Part shown: piece by piece, positions 26,177 to 34,942 of the stretch | Position numbering within the stretch: position 1 is the first letter of the stretch | How the letters are laid out: the number at the start of each line of letters is the position of its first letter | Source: Candidatus Pacearchaeota archaeon | GTDB lineage: Archaea; Nanobdellota; Nanobdellia; Pacearchaeales; GW2011-AR1 | Length of the DNA: 64,000 nucleotides | Reading direction: 5' to 3' | NCBI GenBank assembly: GCA_018221285.1 | Contig: JAAOYJ010000003.1 | Location: 213,030-277,029, forward strand | Made by a program: the position numbers and the translations under genes | The notes under the pieces: model-generated | Told to the model about the DNA's origin: nothing | The model's input: only the letters and a program-made list of their open reading frames with translations | Databases searched by the model: none

Positions 26177-26611
26177 TCATCTCCTCTTCAAATAAACTTT
26201 CTTCCTAAAACCTCTCTTCTCAAGTTCTTCATTAACTAATTCATCAGCTACTTGTTGGAATTTGTCCCATCTGCTCGCATGAAGATACTTTATCCTTTTG
26301 AATTTCTCTTGGAGCTTTTGAACCTTTAGAAACAACTTAAGCAAGTTTGGGTTCCTAACCCGATACTCTCCAAGAAGCTGTTTAACAATTAACTCAGAAT
26401 CAACAACACAAGTAACTTCATCATCAGTGTGTTCTGCAGCCAACTTCAGAGCCATTATCAACGCCTCATACTCTGCAACATTATTTGTAACCTGTCTCCC
26501 GATAAACTTGCTGTATCTTCTGATAATCTTGCCCTCTTTCCTAACTATCACTCCAATCGCACCAGGTCCAGGATTGCCACGGGCTCCGCCATCTGAATTT
26601 GTGTAGATCAT
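26177..26611 (-). CDS. rnhA: Ribonuclease HI
   Basis: Cleaves the RNA strand of RNA/DNA hybrids. A type 1 RNase H fold is evident from TNSDGGARGNPGPGA (catalytic D7), the AEYEAL helix (E47) and CVVDSELIV (D71); a fourth acid lies near the C-terminal ADELVNEE helix. It is 144 residues long, lacks the basic loop of bacterial enzymes and resembles the archaeal, double-stranded-RNA-tolerant type. Acts in R-loop removal and primer clearance. Confidence 0.9.
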   Translation of the reverse strand: MIYTNSDGGARGNPGPGAIGVIVRKEGKIIRRYSKFIGRQVTNNVAEYEALIMALKLAAEHTDDEVTCVVDSELIVKQLLGEYRVRNPNLLKLFLKVQKLQEKFKRIKYLHASRWDKFQQVADELVNEELEKRGFRKKVYLKRR

Positions 26612-26656
26612 AGAAGAAATAAATCCATTTTCTTTAAATATATTCGTTAGAACTGA

Positions 26657-27160
26657 TTAGTTAAATCTGAGTTTTTCATAAGGATCTTCTTTACCTATTA
26701 GCTCGCTTGGACTAAAATAGATTAAGACCTCTTTTGGAATCTCTCTCACCCTCCTAACAAAATCTGATACAGGAACGGTGGAGTCTTCCTGATAACCTAA
26801 AATTTCAATCTGTCTCAAATCATCTTTAATAAGTTCCACACCTTCTGGATCTTCACCTTCACAGTTTCCTTTTGAATAAACTGAACACCATTCTCCAGGA
26901 GGAGAATTATAAGGTCCTAGGCAGATTATATCCAGCCCTCTTGTTAGAGTAATGTTCTTAATTTCATTATTGTATAATTTCCTAAAAATATCATTAGTAT
27001 GGCGTTCAAATCTATAAATATTTTTCCTAAGAGACTCAAAATATTTAGCCGTTTTTATAGCATTTTTTAATATAGATATATGGCTTTTACCCTTATCTTT
27101 ATAGAATACATAATCCCAAAAATCCTCTGAATGGTGTCCTCTCAAAAATATATGTTCCAT
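26657..27160 (-). CDS. Hypothetical protein, possibly DUF1284-like
   Basis: A 167-residue soluble protein. The N-terminal LRGHH, the GLDIICLG strand, two cysteines (EWC and GNC, about residues 92-100) and a later D-x3-IEILGY helix resemble the pattern of DUF1284 iron-sulfur or zinc proteins, but the match is weak and made from memory. It is monocistronic or loosely clustered on the minus strand. Confidence 0.45.
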   Translation of the reverse strand: MEHIFLRGHHSEDFWDYVFYKDKGKSHISILKNAIKTAKYFESLRKNIYRFERHTNDIFRKLYNNEIKNITLTRGLDIICLGPYNSPPGEWCSVYSKGNCEGEDPEGVELIKDDLRQIEILGYQEDSTVPVSDFVRRVREIPKEVLIYFSPSELIGKEDPYEKLRFN

Positions 27161-27216
27161 AATGGAAGAACTAATTAGAATATTTATAAGAATTTATGTT
27201 CTAATATTATAAGGTC

Positions 27217-27552
27217 CTAATGGTCACCTTGGGGTTTAACTCTCTTTGAGAAATATTCTACAAAAGCAGAAGGAATAATTGTTATATGTTCCCCATACCT
27301 TACAAAATTATATATTTCATCATGGCTTTCCCCTAATCTTTTGCAAGCTAGAAAAGTCTCTGCAAAATCAAAAGTAATTTCTTTGGAGTCTCTTTCATCA
27401 TAAAAACAAATCTTCCCTCTAACAGTCTGACCAGTGCCATTTCCAATATTGGTCTTTACATCACTTTTGCTTTCGAATCCTTGTTTTTCAATACATACAT
27501 CTAAAGAAGGAGGATCTCCTTTCTTTTCTAATAATGTAGCAACTCTAAACAT
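27217..27552 (-). CDS. Hypothetical protein
   Basis: A 111-residue soluble protein without recognised motifs. It has a beta-type first half with Gly/Thr-rich turns (KTNIGNGTGQTVRGKICF) and a helical part (FAETFLACKRLGESHDEIYNFV). An AT-rich element near 27560-27590 may be its promoter. Nothing points to a function. Confidence 0.5.
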   Translation of the reverse strand: MFRVATLLEKKGDPPSLDVCIEKQGFESKSDVKTNIGNGTGQTVRGKICFYDERDSKEITFDFAETFLACKRLGESHDEIYNFVRYGEHITIIPSAFVEYFSKRVKPQGDH

Positions 27553-27605
27553 ACTAATAAATAAAATTTCTAGTTTAAATTAATTATTATTCTCTAAAAT
27601 ATATC

Positions 27606-27881
27606 TTAAATATGCATAACCTTAAACACCTTAAAATCCTGAAACCGTTCATTCTTAACATCAACCTTTCTTATCTTAGAATGCTTCGGCCCTTTTTTAC
27701 AAAATTCAATCATCCTTTTAACATCTTCAACATGCCCTTCTAAAAAAACCTCTATCCTACCATCCTCAAGATTCCTCACAAACCCCTTAACATTAAATCT
27801 CTCTGCATTCTCCTTAACAAACGCTCTAAAGAAAACTCCTTGAACAGTTCCATCAACATATAATCTAACTGATTTCTTCAT
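27606..27881 (-). CDS. acyP: Acylphosphatase
   Basis: Hydrolyses carboxyl-phosphate bonds of acyl phosphates. The 91-residue chain has both signature patterns: GTVQGVFFR (catalytic R19) and GFVRNLEDGRIEV (catalytic N37). Small, cytoplasmic and usually stable; found as a single gene. A non-coding repeat-bearing gap lies upstream. Confidence 0.93.
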   Translation of the reverse strand: MKKSVRLYVDGTVQGVFFRAFVKENAERFNVKGFVRNLEDGRIEVFLEGHVEDVKRMIEFCKKGPKHSKIRKVDVKNERFQDFKVFKVMHI

Positions 27882-27929
27882 GATAAATGTTATCCAAATG
27901 ACTTTTTATAGTTTTATTTGATTAAAAGA

Positions 27930-28045
27930 TACTTGCTCCTAGCGTCGCAAATGGATATATAATAGTTAACAAAAAACAGGCTAAGTTACTCAAACGATTA
28001 TGCGAAGCTATTTAATTAACTACTATTTATTAATCTCGAGCGAAG
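27930..28045. repeat. Intergenic repeat, copy D
   Basis: The 170-base gap holds an AGTTACTCAAACGATTAT block (27984-28001) matching 34483-34500 at 16 of 18 positions, and a GAGCGAAGCGAG motif (about 28035) of the kind seen in the other gaps. No gene is supported. Confidence 0.5.
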
Positions 28046-28050
28046 CGAGA

Positions 28051-28332
28051 CTAATCAGAATTTTTTCTATGGGCACTTTGGAATTCTTTAATTTTTTCTA
28101 ATGCTGTTTCTAATTTAGACCATTTATCTTCAGATTGTTGAGGGATTGTATAATAAGTATTGCTTCCTTGAGGAGTGTTTATTTTAATTCTTGCAGCCTT
28201 ATTGTTACCTTTTACTTGTTCACAACTCAATAGGGCCCCTCTCTCCGTAAGGAATTTATAAAAATCCATACTTCTTTTTTCAGAGATTAAAGTAGCCGCA
28301 TCAAAATAAAGAGTCACACTATATCCTTGCAT
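28051..28332 (-). CDS. Hypothetical protein
   Basis: A 93-residue soluble protein with no family recognised. An N-terminal beta strand (YSVTLYFDAATLI) is followed by charged helices and a Lys/Glu-rich C-terminal helix (KWSKLETALEKIKEFQSAHRK). It lies upstream of repeat copy D on the minus strand. Confidence 0.5.
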   Translation of the reverse strand: MQGYSVTLYFDAATLISEKRSMDFYKFLTERGALLSCEQVKGNNKAARIKINTPQGSNTYYTIPQQSEDKWSKLETALEKIKEFQSAHRKNSD

Positions 28333-28378
28333 GGTTTTGATTATCCTCTTTCATTTTTAAGAATTATTATCCTCCAAC

Positions 28379-28960
28379 CTATATATCTCTTCTATCCAAT
28401 TCATTATTTACAATTGCAATAGTCTGCGACGCAAAATATGTTTTAGGACCAACAGAAACCAGCGTTGCGATTTTCTTTAATCTCTTCAACTCTTTCTTAG
28501 GCAAACCTTCTTGATCTCCGAGAATAAAAACACAATCATCTTTGATGTCCGCTTTTCTTATATCTTCACCTTTTTTATCAAGTATGAATATGTCTCCTTT
28601 CTCGCTTAACTCTTCAACAACCTTCAACAAACTCTTTTTCTCAACAAAACATCCTGGAAAAACCTCAACCTTTTTCCCTTCTTTATATTTATACAATATC
28701 TTTTGAATCAACTTACTAACATCTTTTTTATTTATCGGAGTTCCCTCTTCAACCTGTATCTCAATATGCTTTGGAGGATCAGGCATTCCATAAAACACAA
28801 AATGAAATTTAACATCCTCCCTAAAATCATGCGAGAGAAAAACTCCTTGAATAAGTGAGTGAATCGCAATATCCATCCTCCCTGCTTTCATCAAGTTCCC
28901 TTGAGATAAGGCCTTCCCACTCGTAGCCGCCTTTGCTGAAAAATATATGAAGTGTTTCAT
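28379..28960 (-). CDS. trmY: tRNA (pseudouridine(54)-N(1))-methyltransferase TrmY
   Basis: SPOUT-class enzyme that methylates pseudouridine 54 in archaeal tRNAs. The N-terminus MKHFIYFSAKAATSG, the GRMDIAIHSLIQGVFLSHDFR region and the cofactor knot (VFILGDQEGLPKKE near 145-158, VSVGPKTYFASQT near 168-180) match the TrmY (DUF358) family, and the 193-residue length agrees. Cbf5, a pseudouridine synthase, is encoded elsewhere in this window. Confidence 0.92.
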   Translation of the reverse strand: MKHFIYFSAKAATSGKALSQGNLMKAGRMDIAIHSLIQGVFLSHDFREDVKFHFVFYGMPDPPKHIEIQVEEGTPINKKDVSKLIQKILYKYKEGKKVEVFPGCFVEKKSLLKVVEELSEKGDIFILDKKGEDIRKADIKDDCVFILGDQEGLPKKELKRLKKIATLVSVGPKTYFASQTIAIVNNELDRRDI

Positions 28961-28984
28961 AATGGGGATTAAAGGATTATCTTA

Positions 28985-29743
28985 TTAAAGATTTCTCTTT
29001 GTCATAAATTTTAGATATGCTTCATTAGTTTTATAATCCAAGAATCTAATATTATCCTTTTCTCCCGTCACAACAAAGTCAAAAAATCCTGAAATAAAAC
29101 TTATGTTTGGAAAAGTGTCTGAATCAGAAGGCAAATCTTTTCTAAGGAATTGCAGGGCTTTCCACATGATTTTTCTTTCATGAATATCTTTTGTTGAATA
29201 ATGCATTCGTTTGAAATTTCTTGCGTTTCTTCCCCAATGCTTGAATTCTCCTAGGGAGAAATTTCCTTTCCCAGCACTTAGTGTTCTTAAGCCTCCTTTT
29301 TCTTCTGGATTAATCTCTATTATAGCATCATTTGAATCAGAAATTATCGTACCCCCATAATTTGAAGGTTCCCAATTACTTAAACCAACCCTATAAAATT
29401 CATCATTATCCTTTATTTTACTTTCTAAAAAATCTTTCATTAATCCAAAATCCATGAAGCCTAGTCTTGGCTTTCTTACAAATCCTTTTATCCCCCCTTC
29501 TTTTGTTGGAAGAGCCCTAACACAGAACCCTTCTCCCCTATCTAAATATTTGTCAATAAAGTTGACTAGTTCTAAATTCTCTCCCTTAAATTCTTCATAA
29601 GAACATTCAAACCAATCATATTGTGGAAGCCCAGATTTTCTTAATCTTTCCATACTCTCCAACTTATATGTGCGCATATCATTTGTTTCAAAACATATAT
29701 TGTCCCAACCTTTCCTTTCCCAATCAGACATTGTATTTCCCAT
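28985..29743 (-). CDS. Hypothetical protein
   Basis: A 252-residue soluble protein I do not recognise. The C-terminal half has beta strands ending in DFVVTGEKDNIRFLDYKTNEAYLKF, and the middle has aromatic and charged segments (ISDSNDAIIEINPEEKGGLR) that loosely suggest an ATP-grasp-like or ligand-binding fold. The start follows the upstream Nudix stop by one base (TAG-a-ATG), so the two genes are co-transcribed and may share a substrate. This is inference from position. Confidence 0.6.
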   Translation of the reverse strand: MGNTMSDWERKGWDNICFETNDMRTYKLESMERLRKSGLPQYDWFECSYEEFKGENLELVNFIDKYLDRGEGFCVRALPTKEGGIKGFVRKPRLGFMDFGLMKDFLESKIKDNDEFYRVGLSNWEPSNYGGTIISDSNDAIIEINPEEKGGLRTLSAGKGNFSLGEFKHWGRNARNFKRMHYSTKDIHERKIMWKALQFLRKDLPSDSDTFPNISFISGFFDFVVTGEKDNIRFLDYKTNEAYLKFMTKRNL

Positions 29744-29744
29744 T

Positions 29745-30182
29745 CTAAGGATTAGTTAATCTTCCAAGTTTCAATTCTCTAAAAATCTTCAATTCCTTAT
29801 GGAAGAAAGCGTTTAATTGTTCTTTACACCTCTTTAATTTAGACCACTTAAAATTTGCGTGTTCCTCACTTATCTTAAGGTCCCCTCCTTTCGGCTTGCA
29901 CAGGAAAATCACCATCGTTATAACCTGCCCATCTTTCCTTGTGAAATGTCTCACACTCATAGGATAAATAACTTCTATATACATTCCAGTCTCTTCCCTA
30001 ACCTCTCTCATCAAACCCAAAATAGGATCTTCTCCAAGATCTAGTCTCCCTCCAGGAATCTCCCACATTCCAGGACTTTGTACATCATCCTTGGCCCTTT
30101 TAATTATGAATAATTCATCACCCTTAACAATGAATGCTTTAGCGGCTACACTGAAATTAACAATAATCATTGGTTTTTCCAT
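29745..30182 (-). CDS. Nudix hydrolase
   Basis: A 145-residue Nudix enzyme with a complete box (GGRLDLGEDPILG-x-REVREETGM, about residues 40-62). The KAFIVKGDELFIIKRA opening and the MWEIPGGR segment are typical of ADP-ribose or NTP-type Nudix proteins. It is divergent from the TrmB-type regulator at 30269, and the two probably share the 86-base promoter region. It leads a two-gene unit with a hypothetical protein. Confidence 0.9.
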   Translation of the reverse strand: MEKPMIIVNFSVAAKAFIVKGDELFIIKRAKDDVQSPGMWEIPGGRLDLGEDPILGLMREVREETGMYIEVIYPMSVRHFTRKDGQVITMVIFLCKPKGGDLKISEEHANFKWSKLKRCKEQLNAFFHKELKIFRELKLGRLTNP

Positions 30183-30268
30183 AACCTCTTTCTCTCTTTC
30201 GCTTACTTATACCTTAAGTACTTTCCCAGTACCAAAGTATTTTTATACTCATTTGAACCTCGAAAAAT

Positions 30269-31021
30269 ATGGATAGAAAAGAATTTTTCCAGAACATAGG
30301 ATTTGGAGAGTATGAATCGAAGATACTTTCGTCTTTGATTAAATTAGGTGCAGCCACTCCAAAAGAAATATCTTTGGATTCGGGGGTGCCCCAAAATAAA
30401 CTTTACTCAATATTGAAAAAATTTGAATTAGATGGAATTCTATCCGAAGTTCCAAGTAGTTCTAAGAAATATAAGTTAATCAATATAAAACAATTCATCG
30501 AAGAGAGGATTAATGAGCAGGAAATAAAACTAAAAGATTTGAAGAAATTTTCTAAAGATATCCAAAAGATAAATGATCCTGAAGATAATTTTACATTCTC
30601 TTTAATAAAAGGTCAGAGAGCCATAATGAACAAACTTTCTGAGGCTAATGAAAAGGCAACAAAAGAAATATTCGGGGTTCAAAGAAATTGGCGTTATTGG
30701 GGAGAAGGGATAAGAGCAATGAAGCAGTCTCTTAAGAAAGGTGCAGATGTTCGTATGATTGGTGTTGTCAATGATGAAACATGGAAGAGAGCAAAAGAGT
30801 GGAAAAAGGTTGGAGGCAAATTAGCAAAATACAATGGGAAGTTTGGAGAGCATCCTTTGAGATTCACTATCTTTGACCAAAAGTTTGCAAGAATAACAAT
30901 TGGCAGACCTGAAATAAAAGAGAGAAAAGATTATGTCACAATCTGGACAGATTGCAAACCTCTTGTGATGATGCTTAGAAATCAATTCTTAGAAATGTGG
31001 AAAGAGTGTGAGAAGGTTTAA
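30269..31021 (+). CDS. TrmB-family transcriptional regulator
   Basis: A 250-residue DNA-binding regulator. The winged-helix domain spans about 8-70 (GFGEYESKILSSLIKLG, SGVPQNKLYSILKKFELDGIL) as in TrmB proteins, followed by a helical linker and a C-terminal domain with an HTH-unlike sensor fold (KGQRAIMNKLSEAN onwards). TrmB-type factors usually sense sugars or related small molecules and control transporters. The symporter gene starts 36 bases downstream, so it is the probable target. Confidence 0.85.
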   Translation: MDRKEFFQNIGFGEYESKILSSLIKLGAATPKEISLDSGVPQNKLYSILKKFELDGILSEVPSSSKKYKLINIKQFIEERINEQEIKLKDLKKFSKDIQKINDPEDNFTFSLIKGQRAIMNKLSEANEKATKEIFGVQRNWRYWGEGIRAMKQSLKKGADVRMIGVVNDETWKRAKEWKKVGGKLAKYNGKFGEHPLRFTIFDQKFARITIGRPEIKERKDYVTIWTDCKPLVMMLRNQFLEMWKECEKV

Positions 31022-31056
31022 GTAACTTATTTAAATTAATCTCCCCAAGTAATGGT

Positions 31057-32385
31057 ATGATAAACCTACTCATATTTCTCTTGTATATTTTAGTTATATT
31101 CTCTGTTACTTATTATTATAGATTAAAAAGAGAAAGACCTACACAAAAGAATTATCTTGTTAGTAATAGGGAGTTGGGAACATGGGATGTCGCTTTTTCA
31201 TCTTCGGCAGCAGTTTTTTCCTCTGCAGGAGTTCTTTTTGCTTTTGGCCTTGCCTTGGCTTTTGGGATGCCGGGTTTTGGTATCATGGTGGCTTTTTTAC
31301 TAACCCCCTTATTATTAGCGATTTTTGCACCAGCTCTTAATGAGCTTGCTAGGGAGAAGAAGATCCTTACCCTTTCAGATATTATACGCGAACGTTTTGG
31401 ATTATATTCTGAAAAAATCTACGCCTTTATTTCAGTTGCATTTATGTTTGGGTGGATGGTTGGAGCGTTCAATATAAATATTGCTTTACTTGAGAGATTT
31501 TTAGAAGTTGATAAATATTTTGCAACAATTATCTCTTTTTCGATTGTCATTACTTATCTTACAGTTGGAGGATTTAGAGCGATTGTTAAAACAGACAAGT
31601 TACAATTTTTGGTTATGCTTTTATTTTCAATAACAATGGTCTCTTTCATTAATAACCCCGTTCCCGTAGCCGAAACTATTGATTTTTCCCTATGGTTTTC
31701 AGGAGCTTTTTGGTTACTCGCTCCGGTATTCTTCTGGGGCAATATTGCTAACACTGCAGCTTGGCAACCAGTTATTGCTGCTAGAAATGGAAGAGTTGCC
31801 AGAAATGGAATGTTGCTTTCGGTAATATTAGGATTTTTGTTTTATGGCCCAATTATATGGTTATCCTCAACATTTGCCCGTGATCTTCCAGGCATAAATC
31901 CTAATTTAGCATTGTTTGAAGGAATCGGAACACTCTTTCCAAATTTTTTAACACCATTATTATTTATTGCAGTCTATGCTGCTATGATGTCCACTCTTGA
32001 CACATCACTTTTCTATACTGCCTCAAATACGATTAAAAATTTATTCCCAAAAAAACTAAAAGAAAATCTGAATGAGGTGGCTTTAATTAAATTATTTCTA
32101 ATCCTGTTCGCATTTGTGGCGATTATTTCATCATTTTTTATTGAAGGTTTTGTAGAGTTTACTATCGCTATATTTCCAATTATTGGCATCACAGCTTTTC
32201 CTCTTCTTTTTGGGTTATTTACAAAACTTCCTGACAAGGGCGTCTTCTCAGCAATGATTCTCGGACTTATTAGTTTCTTTTATTTATTCTTCTTCCCCCC
32301 TGAAAATAGTTTATGGAATATGTTTCCTGCATTGTCTACAGGTTTTGTGATTCTCTTATTATTGTTTTTTAAGAATAAGAACTAA
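31057..32385 (+). CDS. Sodium:solute symporter (SSS family)
   Basis: A 442-residue transporter with about 12 to 13 membrane helices. The opening YYRLKRERPTQKNYLVSNRELG and the following Gly/Ser/Ala-rich helices are typical of SSS-family symporters. The substrate (sugar, amino acid, organic acid) is not evident. It follows a TrmB regulator closely, suggesting substrate-dependent control. The gene ends by a four-base overlap with the convergent Cbf5 gene. Confidence 0.85.
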   Translation: MINLLIFLLYILVIFSVTYYYRLKRERPTQKNYLVSNRELGTWDVAFSSSAAVFSSAGVLFAFGLALAFGMPGFGIMVAFLLTPLLLAIFAPALNELAREKKILTLSDIIRERFGLYSEKIYAFISVAFMFGWMVGAFNINIALLERFLEVDKYFATIISFSIVITYLTVGGFRAIVKTDKLQFLVMLLFSITMVSFINNPVPVAETIDFSLWFSGAFWLLAPVFFWGNIANTAAWQPVIAARNGRVARNGMLLSVILGFLFYGPIIWLSSTFARDLPGINPNLALFEGIGTLFPNFLTPLLFIAVYAAMMSTLDTSLFYTASNTIKNLFPKKLKENLNEVALIKLFLILFAFVAIISSFFIEGFVEFTIAIFPIIGITAFPLLFGLFTKLPDKGVFSAMILGLISFFYLFFFPPENSLWNMFPALSTGFVILLLLFFKNKN

Positions 32386-33311
32386 CCCCTAATCTCCTGC
32401 ATAACAAACTCAGGCTTCGCCCAAACATATTTATCATTTAATATTTTGTACATTCCAACAAACCTTTCACCACAAAAGACAGTCACAATCTCCTCTGCCT
32501 CTATTTTTGATTTCTTAACTAAATCATCAGGATGAATCGGCTTGCCAACCAATATCTTATCCAAATTATCTTCCTTAATCTCAACAATTGGGTGAAGCTC
32601 ACTGACAATCTCCCCTGGAATTATTATCTTCTTTAATAACTTGTCATCACCATCTTTGTATGCTTTCACTGCCTTTCGGACATCTGACTGCGTCGAGATG
32701 TTCGAGTTAAAAATCTTTGATTTTTTGTAACGCTCTGCCGCACGTTCGAATTCATATAAGTTTACACTTTTATCCTCTTTGAAAATTCCAGCCCGAACTC
32801 GTCGAAGCTCCAGCATATGCGCTCCAACTCCAAGCTCCCTGCCCAAGTCATCACAAAGCTTTCGAATATAAGTTCCTCCTTGACATTCAACATGAAACAA
32901 AATATCCTTCCCATCCTTCTCCAACAACTTAAACTTCATAACCTCTCGCTCACGCTCCTGCCTCTTCACCCTAGATTTCACAGGCGGAGTCTGCCTGATC
33001 TTCCCAACAAATTTCTTCTTAATCATTTTCTTAATCTTATCAAGTGGAACATCTCCGTGAATTCTCATTATCCCAACATACTCTTTATCCTCTCCAAGAA
33101 AATATCCTGTAAGTTTGCAACCTCTATTCAATGCAATAGGCAATACTCCTGTAACCTTTGGATCAAGCGTCCCAAAATGCGAAGTCTTCCTCAACCCCAA
33201 AGTCTTCCGCACAAAATCCGAAACATTAAAACTCGTCGGCCCCGACGGCTTATCAATATTAATTATGCCGAACTTGAGGAGTTCCTGAATTGATTTGTTT
33301 TTCTTTTTCAT
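32382..33311 (-). CDS. cbf5: tRNA/rRNA pseudouridine synthase Cbf5 (TruB-like) with PUA domain
   Basis: Catalytic subunit of H/ACA ribonucleoproteins and a pseudouridine-55 synthase. GIINIDKPSGPTSFNV and HFGTLDPKVTGVLPIA (catalytic Asp in GTLDP, about residue 50) are the TruB motifs; CQGGTYIRKLCDDLG and a C-terminal PUA domain (about 225-305, with VTVFCGERFVGMYKI) follow. The start at 33311 is chosen because a GGAGG ribosome-binding site precedes it; an earlier GTG at 33329 is possible but falls in the upstream gene. Nop10 and Gar1 are not in the window. Confidence 0.92.
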   Translation of the reverse strand: MKKKNKSIQELLKFGIINIDKPSGPTSFNVSDFVRKTLGLRKTSHFGTLDPKVTGVLPIALNRGCKLTGYFLGEDKEYVGIMRIHGDVPLDKIKKMIKKKFVGKIRQTPPVKSRVKRQEREREVMKFKLLEKDGKDILFHVECQGGTYIRKLCDDLGRELGVGAHMLELRRVRAGIFKEDKSVNLYEFERAAERYKKSKIFNSNISTQSDVRKAVKAYKDGDDKLLKKIIIPGEIVSELHPIVEIKEDNLDKILVGKPIHPDDLVKKSKIEAEEIVTVFCGERFVGMYKILNDKYVWAKPEFVMQEIRG

Positions 33312-33312
33312 C

Positions 33313-34380
33313 TTATAAAACTCCTCCACATTTTTTACTCTTACAATTACAAACCTCTTCTTTTCCAGGAGGGTTAGGGTAATGAGATGTTATCTCATCC
33401 CTTTTTTTAATATCTATAAGAGCAATATCATAAAAATTATCTGTATTCATCAAAGTATTTGGTTCGCAAGAATGATTAACATATTTTTCAGGAGGTTGCA
33501 TAAAATAATATTCACCATTTCTTGAGATTGTATCTTTTTTTTGTTTTTCTGTTAAATTTTTACTTTCCTCAGGACTTAATTTTATAGGATTCCATCTCAG
33601 AACAATTTCTCCTTTTTTGAAGCCCTTCTTAGCAAAAACTCCTTTTCCATGTATCTTTGATTTTTTAATTTCTACTTTCATTATATATCCCTTCAAATAC
33701 TTCTGCCTTTTTCCCTCTTCAAACCTCTCAATTGAATATCTCAACATTGTCCTTGGCATGTTCTTATAATGCTTCTTGAGAAATTTCTCCTCGACATCCT
33801 GGTCTTTCTTTCCAATCTCTCTAAGCATCCATCCGACGGCCTTATGTATCAAATCATGCGAATCATTCAACAAAATCTCTGCAATCCTCAGAGCATCCTT
33901 GAAATCTTCTTTTCTAATAAAACTAAAACAAGCAATCATCGAGATTCTCTTCTCCCAGAGATTCTTTGATTCTGCAAGTTCATACAATGGAAGCCGTTTT
34001 TTATCAACTAAAAACTCTCCAACAATATTCGGCGCAGTTAAATCTACAAGGTCCCAGTTGTTTATGTACTTAGTATTTTTCAAATAAAAATTAAAGATAT
34101 CTCCTCTAATTGTCTCGTCTGACTTCTTGAACTTATCAACTAATATCAACAAACCAACAAGCCTCTCCTCATGAATCTCTGATTTTAACAATTCTTGAAT
34201 CTTTGGCAAACCCAATCCAACATATTTTTTAGCAACTCCCCGTTGAACAGGAACCTTTATTCCCAAGAAAATATCTCCTTCTCCATACTCTCCAGGACCT
34301 GTTTTGAAAAACCTCTGAAGTATCTCAGCTTGTTTAGGATTAGCAAGTGATTTGAGTTCAGCTTTTAATGAAGATAACAT
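33313..34380 (-). CDS. AlkD-like DNA alkylation-repair protein fused to a SET domain
   Basis: A 355-residue two-domain protein. Residues 1-225 are a HEAT-repeat DNA-glycosylase-like AlkD domain (KTGPGEYGEGDIFLG, NNWDLVD, KAVGWMLREIGKKD, RTMLRYSIERF), which in bacteria removes N-alkylated bases. From Met234 a SET domain begins: KSKIHGKGVFA (cofactor-binding), YVNHSCEPNT (about 303-312), a DEITSHY strand in place of the usual ELTxDY, and a post-SET CNCKSKKC cluster. SET domains methylate lysines. At the joint the DNA reads GGATATATAATG, so a one-base change would yield separate genes with a TAATG overlap. Fusion or frameshift-born chimera; either way unusual. Confidence 0.75.
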   Translation of the reverse strand: MLSSLKAELKSLANPKQAEILQRFFKTGPGEYGEGDIFLGIKVPVQRGVAKKYVGLGLPKIQELLKSEIHEERLVGLLILVDKFKKSDETIRGDIFNFYLKNTKYINNWDLVDLTAPNIVGEFLVDKKRLPLYELAESKNLWEKRISMIACFSFIRKEDFKDALRIAEILLNDSHDLIHKAVGWMLREIGKKDQDVEEKFLKKHYKNMPRTMLRYSIERFEEGKRQKYLKGYIMKVEIKKSKIHGKGVFAKKGFKKGEIVLRWNPIKLSPEESKNLTEKQKKDTISRNGEYYFMQPPEKYVNHSCEPNTLMNTDNFYDIALIDIKKRDEITSHYPNPPGKEEVCNCKSKKCGGVL

Positions 34381-34407
34381 GATTTGTAAAGGAACTAGGA
34401 GTATAAA

Positions 34408-34575
34408 AGATTTCCTCGCTTACGCGAGATTGATACACAGTAATTAATAATAAATCTGAAGCCTTTTGTTGCTAAGTAATTAGTTGCTCAAACAATTATA
34501 AATAAAATACCCTGATAATTATATTTTAGCGAAGCATCGTGACATAGTCTGATGCAAAGCCAGTAATATGAATCT
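34408..34575. repeat. Intergenic repeat, copy E
   Basis: The 244-base gap holds the palindromic block 34415-34434 (shared with copy B) and the AGTTGCTCAAACAATTAT block 34483-34500 (shared with copy D). It thus links the two sub-patterns of the repeat family. No gene is supported. Confidence 0.55.
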
Positions 34576-34624
34576 ATCATTCCCCCATACAAATCCTTAA
34601 ATATATTATCTTCTAATCTAAGTC

Positions 34625-34942
34625 ATGTCTATAAAAGATGCGCAATATGACGTGCATAAATGGGTTCAGCAGTTTAAGATTGAGTACTTTAAGCCAATGG
34701 AGATTATTGCCCAGATGATGGAAGAGGTCGGAGAGTTATCTAGGGAAATTAATAATCGATACGGTCCGCGGACAAAAAAGTCACCAGAGGATACTGCAGA
34801 TATTGAACAAGAACTTTGCGACATTATGTTTGCAATTATCTGTATGGCAAATTCACACAACATCGACCTAGACGAAGCATGGAAAAAGAAAATGGACAAA
34901 CAATATGGTCGAGACAAAGAAAGGTTTGAGTTAAAGGGTTAA
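34625..34942 (+). CDS. mazG: MazG-type nucleotide pyrophosphohydrolase
   Basis: A 105-residue, all-alpha NTP pyrophosphatase. The EEVGELSREIN helix and the DIEQELCDIMFAII helix give the E-x2-E and E-x3-D metal-binding pattern. Single-domain, as in short archaeal MazG proteins. Clears non-canonical or excess nucleotides. The last four bases overlap the convergent RibL gene. Confidence 0.9.
   Translation: MSIKDAQYDVHKWVQQFKIEYFKPMEIIAQMMEEVGELSREINNRYGPRTKKSPEDTADIEQELCDIMFAIICMANSHNIDLDEAWKKKMDKQYGRDKERFELKG

Noticed and set aside
32817-33293. 158-residue plus-strand frame
   Set aside because: It is antisense to the well-supported Cbf5 gene.
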